DNA from: JAWUWD01 sp034112085
Lineage (GTDB): Bacteria > Bacteroidota > Bacteroidia > Cytophagales > Cyclobacteriaceae
Direction of reading: 5' to 3'
Assembly (NCBI GenBank): GCA_034112085.1
Contig: JAWUWD010000100.1
Span: 1 to 18,410 of the forward strand
DNA length: 18,410 nt
This document shows, piece by piece, positions 1-6,840 of this stretch (positions within the stretch are counted from its first letter, which is position 1; each line of letters begins with the position of its first letter). The position numbers were made by a program, and so were the translations under genes. The notes beneath the pieces are model-generated. The model searched no databases, had not been told where the DNA came from, and worked only from the letters and a program-made list of their open reading frames with translations.

Positions 1-713
1 ATGCGAATATTGCTTTCTGGCGCAGGATTTTGTTTATAGATAAATCCTGGTGCACCAAGTGAATCTCCGGCATTGCGGATTTTGCCAATTTGTAGTTGGA
101 TGCCTTTGATATAGTATTGTGCTTCATCAAAGGGATAAGAGATAAGGTTGGGGGTCTTTAGGTTGCGATTGCCATATCCATTGCCCACGACTAGATCTAT
201 TGTTGATCCTTTGTGGATTTTTGTGCCCGCGGTAATCACCTCTCCTTTATACTTTTGTTCCAGTACTGCATTGAAAGCCAAGTCGGGTTTGAATGATATT
301 TCACCAATTTTCAGTTCATTACTCTTTAATACTACTTGAGCATTTTTAAGAGGTCCGTCTATCAAGTTGGGCATTGGCACTGTAGGAGGATTGACTCTGT
401 TTACCGAAATAAATACTTTTCTATTCTCCTTTACTATAGACCCTGGTTTTGGATACTGTTTTAGGATCGTGAGAGAAGGATATTTTTCAGAATAGGCAGA
501 GTCACTGACTTCATACCTTAGGTTTCTTTTTATTAAAACATCTTCTAGTTCATCGACATGAATCCCTTTTAGATTTGGAACAGTAATGCTCTCACCGTGA
601 TTGGTAGTACTAGGAAGGTATACATAGAAAAAACTTAGTACAAGACCAATACTCAATGCTATTACAACAATGAGGTGAATGAGCATATTTTTTAATGAAC
701 TTTCTCCAAACAT
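1..713 (-). CDS. PASTA-domain membrane protein (3' part missing)
   Basis: The reading frame opens at ATG 713 and stays open to the left edge (237 codons seen), so the C-terminus is missing. Residues about 9-34 form one hydrophobic segment, giving a short cytoplasmic N-terminus and a periplasmic remainder. Two to three PASTA-like units follow: about 42-108 (begins ITVPNLKG, ends VFISVNR), about 112-180 (MPNLIDGPL to IDLVVGNG), and the start of a third at about 184 (KTPNLISYPFDEA). PASTA domains bind peptidoglycan or lipid II-like ligands; in Bacteroidota they occur on small proteins like this one without a kinase domain. It lies 77 bases downstream of ddl on the same strand, which fits a cell-wall role and probable co-transcription. 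The catalytic or signalling partner is not visible. Family call is firm; function is inferred. Confidence 0.85.
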   Translation of the reverse strand, partial: MFGESSLKNMLIHLIVVIALSIGLVLSFFYVYLPSTTNHGESITVPNLKGIHVDELEDVLIKRNLRYEVSDSAYSEKYPSLTILKQYPKPGSIVKENRKVFISVNRVNPPTVPMPNLIDGPLKNAQVVLKSNELKIGEISFKPDLAFNAVLEQKYKGEVITAGTKIHKGSTIDLVVGNGYGNRNLKTPNLISYPFDEAQYYIKGIQLQIGKIRNAGDSLGAPGFIYKQNPAPESNIR

Positions 714-790
714 TTCGACTCTTGTTTTTTTAGTAAACTGCTAAACTACTAGATTTATTTTAGATTTATGAGAGAACATTTCCTTACTGA

Positions 791-1861
791 TTATTTAAAC
801 GACCGTTCGATACTTGCAACACTTTCATTTCTGGCGAGCGCTAAGTCAATAATCTTACTTATTAAGTCTCTATAGTTAATTCCGTGTTGTGCCCACAAAG
901 CTGGGAACATACTCACATTAGTGAATCCTGGAATTGTATTGATTTCATTTATGTACACCTGGTTGTCTTCTGTTAAGAATAAATCTATCCTAGCAAAGTC
1001 ATCACAATTGAGTGTGTGGTAAGCCAACACACAAAGTGATTGAATAGTTTTCACTATTTCGTCATCGATCTCAGCAGGTATTTGAATAGTGACGGCTGAC
1101 TCGTCTTCATATTTGGCTTCATAAGAATAGAACTCATAACGGTCACTAATGATGACTTCACCCGGAACAGAAGCTTTGGCTTCATTATTCCCAAGGACGG
1201 CACATTCTAGCTCTCGGCCAGAAATATACTCTTCAAACAAAAGTGTATGGTCATAGGTGAATCCTGTATTGATAGCTGCCTCAAAATCTGCTGCATTGTT
1301 AACCTTAGCAACCCCCACGCTAGAACCTAGGTTTACCGGTTTGACCATCATAGGGAGACCTACTTTGTTTTTCACTTCAGTAAAATCTATCTGGTCTTTT
1401 TGACTTTTGTGAGCTGAGTGAAACTTGCTCACAGGAATTCCCGCTTGAAACAATAGATACTTGGAAACCAGTTTGTCCATTGCAACAGAGGAGCCTAGAA
1501 CTCCGGAACCTGCAAAAGGAATGGTCATAGTCTTCAAGAGTCCTTGGATGCTGCCATCTTCTCCATCTGTGCCATGAAGTGCTGGGAATATCACATCGAT
1601 CTTGATAGCCGCGTTCGTAGTTTGATTGATGAAACAAGGATTTGAAGCATCCAGTGAAATACTTAAAGCTTCACCCTCTTTGAAGTTGGCATTTACCTCA
1701 CTCATCAAATGCCACTTTCCTGACTTATCTATACCTATAAGTACAACATCGAATCTAGAAGTGTCTATGTATTGATTGACATTTACAGCAGAGAGGATAG
1801 AAATTTCATGCTCTACAGATCGTCCTCCAAATAGGATAGCTACACTTGTTTTATTTGTCAT
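791..1861 (-). CDS. ddl: D-alanine--D-alanine ligase
   Basis: This cytoplasmic ATP-grasp enzyme joins two D-alanines for the peptidoglycan stem peptide. The N-terminal motif FGGRSVEHEIS (residues 11-21, with E17 matching the substrate-binding Glu of DdlB), the ATP-grasp strand MMVKPVNLGSSVGVAKV, the omega-loop FYSYEAKY and the metal-binding end INEINTIPGFT are all present. The Tyr in the omega-loop is typical of D-Ala-D-Ala rather than D-Ala-D-Lac ligases. The length of 356 residues is normal for the family. I chose ATG 1861 over an in-frame GTG at 1870: a TAnnTTTG box at 1884-1891 predicts transcription starting near 1877, leaving a leader of about 16 bases to the ATG. The PASTA protein gene lies just downstream. 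Confidence 0.96.
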   Translation of the reverse strand: MTNKTSVAILFGGRSVEHEISILSAVNVNQYIDTSRFDVVLIGIDKSGKWHLMSEVNANFKEGEALSISLDASNPCFINQTTNAAIKIDVIFPALHGTDGEDGSIQGLLKTMTIPFAGSGVLGSSVAMDKLVSKYLLFQAGIPVSKFHSAHKSQKDQIDFTEVKNKVGLPMMVKPVNLGSSVGVAKVNNAADFEAAINTGFTYDHTLLFEEYISGRELECAVLGNNEAKASVPGEVIISDRYEFYSYEAKYEDESAVTIQIPAEIDDEIVKTIQSLCVLAYHTLNCDDFARIDLFLTEDNQVYINEINTIPGFTNVSMFPALWAQHGINYRDLISKIIDLALARNESVASIERSFK

Positions 1862-1883
1862 TGAGGTCACTTTTCTTGTGGTA

Positions 1884-1891
1884 CAAATATA
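1884..1891 (-). promoter_or_regulatory. Bacteroidota -7 box for ddl
   Basis: On the minus strand this reads TATATTTG, an exact match to the TAnnTTTG -7 consensus of the Bacteroidota primary sigma factor. It lies 22 bases before ATG 1861. No clear TTG -33 element is seen at the expected distance, so confidence is moderate. Confidence 0.5.
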
Positions 1892-1959
1892 TTGAATTAG
1901 CAGAAAATCTTATAGGCTAAGTCTGAAGTTTTGGTGATAGCCATTATTAGCCTTGATTG

Positions 1960-4900
1960 TCATCGCATCACGGCAATTCTCGTATTGTAACTGAAGGTTT
2001 TTCCCACAACTGAAAGTATTAGGATACCATTTGGTAGTCCATTAGCATCATATGAGAATGTCTGATTAAGAGCATTCTCTTCGGTTTGGTTAAAAACTAA
2101 ATTGCCTGCTAGATCAATAATTCGAATTTTCACCTTTTGTCGTTCTTCCAAATTAAATATCAAATTGAAATTGGCATCCGTTTCGGAATAGATTGGGTTG
2201 GGAAAGTTTGTTACGTGTTTGTCTCCAATTTCCATTGGAGATCTATTATCACTGGAATAGAACTCAATATTATCTAAGTAGAAATTATTCCCACGACCAT
2301 TGGTTAGTTGAAATGCTAGTCTGATTTCACTAGCACCTGCATATGCCGAAAGATCTATAAAAGCGCTATCCCACTGGTCAGTATTAGTAGGTTGCCAGTG
2401 GTCTTCGACTTGATTGTAGGTGGTCAGATCAGCGCCTGATTTGTTGAATAAACTAACTGGATAATTGTCAAGGCCTCCATTTTCTGATAACAATACTTTC
2501 AGTGTTTCTTTATTTCCGGAACTTCCTAGTGTATAAGCATAGTCGAAGAACATGCTGGCAGTTTTCTCATCTCTAAGATCAAGCACAGGTGAGAACAACC
2601 ATGCGGAGCCGTTGATATTCTGAGCACTATTAACGTACATTGATTTATTTCCATTGATATCTAACTGTTTCCACAAGACATCAGATCTGGTAGTGCTGAC
2701 CCAATTGTTTTCTTTCTCAAAATCAATTCGCAAGGGAATAACATCCGAGGATAAATCAATAATGAAGTTGCTAGACAGTGAATTATCAGTGACGTCAACA
2801 TCATCAATGCCGTTGGTCTTTGATATAGTTACTGAGATATTATGCGATCCCGTTGTGGTACTGATGTCTCCAATCATGAGTTGTTGAGATTGCCCACTAT
2901 TGAGACTTAGGTTGGGTATAGCTATCTCTACTGGAGTACTATCATCAAGTTCATAAGTTAGTGCTAAGTCATTGATAGCAAGCCCACCGGTGTTTTTCAC
3001 AGTGATTATCAATGGTTGTGTTGGACTTGCAGTGACTAAAGGCATATCTATTGCTTTCAGTTTGACGCTGGTGTCTGTAGAGGTGATAAGACTGATATTA
3101 TCCAGGTAGATATTATTGCCGTAGCCATTTACTCCTACAAATGAGATAAGAACTGTCGAATTGCCTATGTACGGAGAAAGGTCGAGAGATGCTGTTTCCC
3201 AGTCAGCAGAGGATGCTGGGATGAAGTTCTTGGTATTAGTCGAGCTAGTAGTCATGAGTTCTTCACCGGACTTATTGAAAATTTCTTGATATGAATTGCC
3301 ACAGTCTGTTGATATCAGCACTTTGAGTTGGTCCGAATTACCTGGATACCTCGCATGAGAATAATCGAATATTAGTTGTGCAGCTGGCAATGTTGTAAAG
3401 TCCATTACTTCCGAATTCAACCAATCTTCTGTGCCTTCATTCTCATAGGAGAAGTAGTTGATGAACAATGACTTATTCCCAAGTGTTCCATCAAAAGCTT
3501 CTGTAATTTCCCATGTGGAGGTACCATCTGTATTGACGATGGTCATATTTTCTATTTCATTCTGAAAGTCTTCCGAAATGTCTGCTTCAACAATGGTCGG
3601 CAATGTTACCGAATACTCATAAACATTGTTGTCGGGGCTTTGATCTATTCCATTGTTGACTGTCAGAATTTCAAATTCGAGTAAATTATTGCCTTCAAAT
3701 ATAGCTAACTCTGAAAATTCTACAATGATACTTTCGAGTTGTGTAATTACCCCTAAGTCAGGGGTAATGGTCTCTATGGTGTTACCGTTAAGGCTGAGCT
3801 TGATCTGAGCAGTATTCAAAGGGTTAGTTCCATAATTTTTCACAGTGATTGCTGGTCTGATGCTCTTGTCGCAGGTTGTCTCATCTGGAGCTGTGATATT
3901 AAATATGCCAAGATCATTGTCGTAAATTATTGGGTCCAGCAGCGCTGACGAACTTGTAAGTGATTGACGTCTTGGACTATTTTCTATAACCGTTCTTATG
4001 CGATCATTCTGATCCAATGTGAATAGGTTCATGCACTGATCACTGGTGTAGTCCATAAAGTTTTCGAACATTTCATCGCTTGTACCACAGCTATTGCTTC
4101 TTGGATGAGATGGGCATCCAGAATTGCTGGTGCGCTGTGTTGGTGTATCTGCACAATAGTCAGTGCCGCAGCTTTCATCTCCCCAGATGTGACGAAGTCC
4201 TAGAAAGTGGCCAATCTCATGAGTGGCTGTTCGCCCTTTGTTAAAGTTGTTTTTGAGGTCAGCGGCTGGGTATTTATCAATGGATCCGAATACCTCATTA
4301 TCGATCACAACCCCATCAGTGAGTCGGTTAGTAGAAGCATCTTCTAAACCATCAAGTTGGTCAGAAATTGGAAATTGGGCATACCCGAGTAATGTTCCTG
4401 AGATTGCGGTTACCCAAACATTGAGGTAATCTTCGGCCGGCCAGTAGCTCAGTTCTTTGAGTGATCTATTATCACTCATGCTCCATTCGGACCTAGTTCC
4501 CATTTTTCTTAATATGCCATTGGTGGCCAATCCTTCAGGGTCTCGCTTAGCCATCACAAATTCGACTTGTATATCAGCGGCTACACTTACAAAATTGGAA
4601 GGGGTATTGGCTTTGTCGGCATTCAGTCTTCTAAAGTCTTCGTTGAGGACGTCAAGCTGAGATTGTATTTGCTCATCGTTGATATTGAGACCTTCACCTA
4701 GTTCTTCCCCATTATGGATTATATGAAAAACGATAGGTATCTCAACGACATCGGCAGCTTTATCTTGGCTAAATAGTATCTTGGCCTTTCTGTTATTTAT
4801 TTTTTTCGATAGCCAATTCTCAAAAACCTCTTGATTATCATTGAGCTGAAGTGATTTGTTATAGTCTACTGTTCCGCAACGATCTTGAGCGATGAGTGAT

Positions 4901-4980
4901 GAAAATGAGCATAAGGTCAGTAGCCCCGCTAAACAATGTTTACTGATTATATTATTTAATATAGAGAAGCTTACAATCAT
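1960..4980 (-). CDS. secreted M43-type (pappalysin-like) zinc metalloprotease with T9SS C-terminal domain
   Basis: A large secreted endopeptidase of 1006 residues. A signal peptide (about 1-32, ending SLIAQ) is followed by a metzincin domain with HEIGHFLGLRH (H254, E255, H258, H264) and the Met-turn FENFMDYT (M309), the pattern of MEROPS M43. After it come a CARDB-like segment (about 356-458), a jelly-roll unit (about 475-635, ending NNIYLDNISL), a second CARDB-like segment (about 638-745) and a second jelly-roll unit (about 750-913, ending NNFYLDNIEF). A T9SS type A-like sorting domain closes the protein (about 920-1006, HVTNFPNP start, Y/F-rich beta strands). It should be exported through the outer membrane and cleaved or anchored there. 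Start: ATG 4980, preferred to the GTG at 4986. It lies 36 bases downstream of the nifU-like gene on the same strand; any functional link is unknown. Confidence 0.93.
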   Translation of the reverse strand: MIVSFSILNNIISKHCLAGLLTLCSFSSLIAQDRCGTVDYNKSLQLNDNQEVFENWLSKKINNRKAKILFSQDKAADVVEIPIVFHIIHNGEELGEGLNINDEQIQSQLDVLNEDFRRLNADKANTPSNFVSVAADIQVEFVMAKRDPEGLATNGILRKMGTRSEWSMSDNRSLKELSYWPAEDYLNVWVTAISGTLLGYAQFPISDQLDGLEDASTNRLTDGVVIDNEVFGSIDKYPAADLKNNFNKGRTATHEIGHFLGLRHIWGDESCGTDYCADTPTQRTSNSGCPSHPRSNSCGTSDEMFENFMDYTSDQCMNLFTLDQNDRIRTVIENSPRRQSLTSSSALLDPIIYDNDLGIFNITAPDETTCDKSIRPAITVKNYGTNPLNTAQIKLSLNGNTIETITPDLGVITQLESIIVEFSELAIFEGNNLLEFEILTVNNGIDQSPDNNVYEYSVTLPTIVEADISEDFQNEIENMTIVNTDGTSTWEITEAFDGTLGNKSLFINYFSYENEGTEDWLNSEVMDFTTLPAAQLIFDYSHARYPGNSDQLKVLISTDCGNSYQEIFNKSGEELMTTSSTNTKNFIPASSADWETASLDLSPYIGNSTVLISFVGVNGYGNNIYLDNISLITSTDTSVKLKAIDMPLVTASPTQPLIITVKNTGGLAINDLALTYELDDSTPVEIAIPNLSLNSGQSQQLMIGDISTTTGSHNISVTISKTNGIDDVDVTDNSLSSNFIIDLSSDVIPLRIDFEKENNWVSTTRSDVLWKQLDINGNKSMYVNSAQNINGSAWLFSPVLDLRDEKTASMFFDYAYTLGSSGNKETLKVLLSENGGLDNYPVSLFNKSGADLTTYNQVEDHWQPTNTDQWDSAFIDLSAYAGASEIRLAFQLTNGRGNNFYLDNIEFYSSDNRSPMEIGDKHVTNFPNPIYSETDANFNLIFNLEERQKVKIRIIDLAGNLVFNQTEENALNQTFSYDANGLPNGILILSVVGKTFSYNTRIAVMR

Positions 4981-5016
4981 ATTCACCTAACGTTCATAAT
5001 GAATCGTATTGTTATA

Positions 5017-5319
5017 CTATTGCATATTACCTGGTAACATAGCATGGGGATTATCCATAGGAGTAAGGTTGACAGCTTCTACTTTGGTTATTTGCGGAAA
5101 ATCTTTTTTGATAGCCTCTTCTACACCAGCTTTCATAGTCATAGCCGACATAGTACAAGAACTGCAAGCTCCCAGCAACTCTAATTTCAAAACCATGTCG
5201 TCAGTAATTTCCAATACTTTGACATTGCCTCCATCTGTTTCAAGATAAGGTCTGATTTTGTCCAAAGCCGCTTCTATGGCTTCTAATAATGGATGTGTAT
5301 ATTCAGTTTCTACAGACAT
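5017..5319 (-). CDS. NifU C-terminal-domain Fe-S scaffold protein
   Basis: A 100-residue stand-alone NifU C-terminal (Nfu-type) domain. The hallmark motif GACSSC (C52 and C55) would hold a bridging Fe-S cluster between two subunits; the preceding helix RPYLETDGGNVKV is typical of the family. It acts in the cytoplasm as a cluster carrier or scaffold. It follows mrp with a six-base gap, so the two are almost surely co-transcribed, and both are Fe-S maturation factors, which supports the call. No IscU-like or NifU N-terminal domain is present, so nfu-type is a better description than full nifU. Confidence 0.95.
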   Translation of the reverse strand: MSVETEYTHPLLEAIEAALDKIRPYLETDGGNVKVLEITDDMVLKLELLGACSSCTMSAMTMKAGVEEAIKKDFPQITKVEAVNLTPMDNPHAMLPGNMQ

Positions 5320-5325
5320 GTTTTA

Positions 5326-6414
5326 TTAATTAACGGGAACTGGTTCAGTTTGAGCTTTGCTCGCATTGCGTATCGCTACTTGCTGTGCTAATGTAGCAGC
5401 TAATTTCCTGAAAGCATCAGCAACGTGACCTTCTTTCATCGCTTGAGGATATCCATTATCCCCACTTTCTCTAATACTCTGCACAATTGGAATCTGCCCT
5501 AACAATTCTACCCCATTATCATCAGCCAATTTCTTTCCACCATCTTTCCCGAAGATATAGTACTTATTATCAGGAAGTTCCTCAGGTGAGAAATAAGACA
5601 TGTTCTCAACGATACCCAATATTGGCACATTGATCTGAGGTTGCTTGAACATAGATATTCCTTTCACTGCATCATCTAAAGCCACTTTTTGTGGAGTAGT
5701 TACTACTATAGCTCCAGTGACTGGGATCGTCTGCACCAATGTCAAGTGAATGTCACTTGTGCCTGGAGGAAGATCTATCAATAAGTAGTCAAGCTCTCCC
5801 CAATCTGTATCTGCGATAAACTGCTTAAGGGCAGAACTTGCCATTGGTCCTCTCCAGATCACAGCATTGTTAGAGGCTAAGAATCCTATAGAAATAAGCT
5901 TTACGCCATATTGTTCCAAAGGAACAATTACATTCTTACCATCTATTTGTCTTACACTTGGTTTCTCATGTTCGCAGTTGAACATAGTAGGCATTGATGG
6001 TCCGAAAATATCAGCATCTATCAATCCCACTTTAGCACCAGACTGAGCTAGAGATACCGCTAGATTTGCGCTAATAGTTGATTTACCAACACCACCTTTT
6101 CCAGAAGAAATGGCAATTATGTTTTTGACTAGTGGTATGAGAGGTGTATTGTCTCTTACACTTGTTACATCAGCAGTCATGTCGATAGTGATTTTCAAGT
6201 CTTCGCTGACTAATGAGTAAATCGCATCTTCACAACGTTTTCTGATGACCTCTTTTAGTGGACATGCCGGAGTCGTTAAGATTACTGTGAAGCTCACATT
6301 ATTCCCATCTACCAATACTTTGTCAATCATATTGAGCGTCACCAAATCTTTTTTCAAGTCAGGTTCTTCTACTGTTGACAGTGCCTTCAATATATCTTCA
6401 CTTGTGTATCCCAT
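5326..6414 (-). CDS. mrp: Mrp/NBP35-family Fe-S carrier ATPase
   Basis: A P-loop NTPase of 362 residues that carries Fe-S clusters to apo-proteins. Residues about 1-85 form a MIP18/DUF59 domain (TTPACPLKE). The deviant Walker A motif SGKGGVGKST lies at about 104-113, followed by LIDADIFGPSMP, DYLLIDLPPGTSD and GIVENMSYF. Length and layout are normal for Bacteroidota Mrp. The C-x-x-C pair that follows ENMSYF in many Mrp proteins is absent: the segment reads SPEELPDNKYYIFG. ATG 6414 places the start exactly at the DUF59 domain. It is the first gene of the leftward run with nifU six bases behind it, and a 426-base region divides it from dnaG. Confidence 0.95.
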   Translation of the reverse strand: MGYTSEDILKALSTVEEPDLKKDLVTLNMIDKVLVDGNNVSFTVILTTPACPLKEVIRKRCEDAIYSLVSEDLKITIDMTADVTSVRDNTPLIPLVKNIIAISSGKGGVGKSTISANLAVSLAQSGAKVGLIDADIFGPSMPTMFNCEHEKPSVRQIDGKNVIVPLEQYGVKLISIGFLASNNAVIWRGPMASSALKQFIADTDWGELDYLLIDLPPGTSDIHLTLVQTIPVTGAIVVTTPQKVALDDAVKGISMFKQPQINVPILGIVENMSYFSPEELPDNKYYIFGKDGGKKLADDNGVELLGQIPIVQSIRESGDNGYPQAMKEGHVADAFRKLAATLAQQVAIRNASKAQTEPVPVN

Positions 6415-6514
6415 TCGTTAATCTCTATATTATCTAGTTGTTGTATAATAAAATACGTTCTGTTTCTTTAACTGAAGTTATAAGTTCAATTATCTACTTA
6501 TTTTGGGGTTATGA

Positions 6515-6612
6515 TTAGTCCAACCCGTCTAGGTCTCTACCCACTATTGATTCAACTAACCAATTTTCTTTAACAATTGTTCAAAATTACGACCAATGCT
6601 ATTTGTATTCAT
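6515..6612 (-). other. possible short peptide or leader read in two frames
   Basis: From ATG 6612 the minus strand encodes MNTNSIGRNFEQLLKKIG and stops at 6556. The -1 frame continues from the same place with ENWLVESIVGRDLDGLD and stops at 6515, but has no start of its own and a stop just upstream. Joined near the A-rich run TTAAAGAAAAT, the two would make one continuous charged peptide of about 32 residues. A promoter-like pair at 6657-6685 would give a leader of about 38 bases. It could be a frameshifted small gene, a relic, a leader of mrp, or chance. I do not recognise the peptide. Confidence 0.22.
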
Positions 6613-6656
6613 TTTATCAGTTAGACTTTACTAACTATTTCAGTCGACAAAAATAG

Positions 6657-6685
6657 CAAATTTATATCAAGTACTAACAAAACAA
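6657..6685 (-). promoter_or_regulatory. Bacteroidota-type promoter reading toward mrp
   Basis: On the minus strand there is a TTG at 6685-6683, an 18-base spacer, and TAAATTTG at 6664-6657, an exact TAnnTTTG match. Transcription would begin near 6650, about 235 bases before the mrp start, leaving either a long mrp leader or room for the short reading at 6515-6612. Confidence 0.45.
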
Positions 6686-6789
6686 AAAATGAAAATAGTT
6701 GTCTTTGAGAGTACTGAGAGTTTGTTTTTTTTAATTAGAAATCAAATGAATTTTTTATAAATTCAATAGCCTAGGAGGTGAATCATTTG

Positions 6790-6819
6790 TTGGATGATGC
6801 TTGGATTACATTATCTTTG
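6790..6819 (+). promoter_or_regulatory. Bacteroidota-type promoter of dnaG
   Basis: TTG at 6790-6792, a 19-base spacer, and TATCTTTG at 6812-6819 match the TTG / TAnnTTTG consensus closely. Transcription would begin near 6826, about 15 bases before the TTG start codon of dnaG. This short leader has no Shine-Dalgarno sequence, as is usual in Bacteroidota. Confidence 0.65.
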
Positions 6820-6840
6820 CCCTTTCAAAATTAGAATAGA

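Larger units (their letters stand above)
6415..6840. other. AT-rich divergent intergenic region between mrp and dnaG
   Basis: This stretch holds no conventional gene. It contains the dnaG promoter (6790-6819), a leftward promoter-like pair (6657-6685), another leftward TAnnTTTG match at 6582-6589 (TAATTTTG), a short two-frame peptide-like reading on the minus strand (6515-6612), an inverted repeat TGAATTT-5-AAATTCA at 6747-6765, and an SD-like AGGAGGTG at 6773-6780. The local patch 6517-6548 is more GC-rich than its surroundings. Confidence 0.6.

Noticed and set aside
1862..1870. GTG start of ddl at 1870
   Set aside because: An ATG nine bases downstream leaves a normal leader after the -7 box and starts right before the conserved first strand.
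1862..1959. Terminator between the M43 gene and ddl
   Set aside because: Only a five-base GGCTA/TAGCC pairing with a long loop and no T run is seen, too weak to call.
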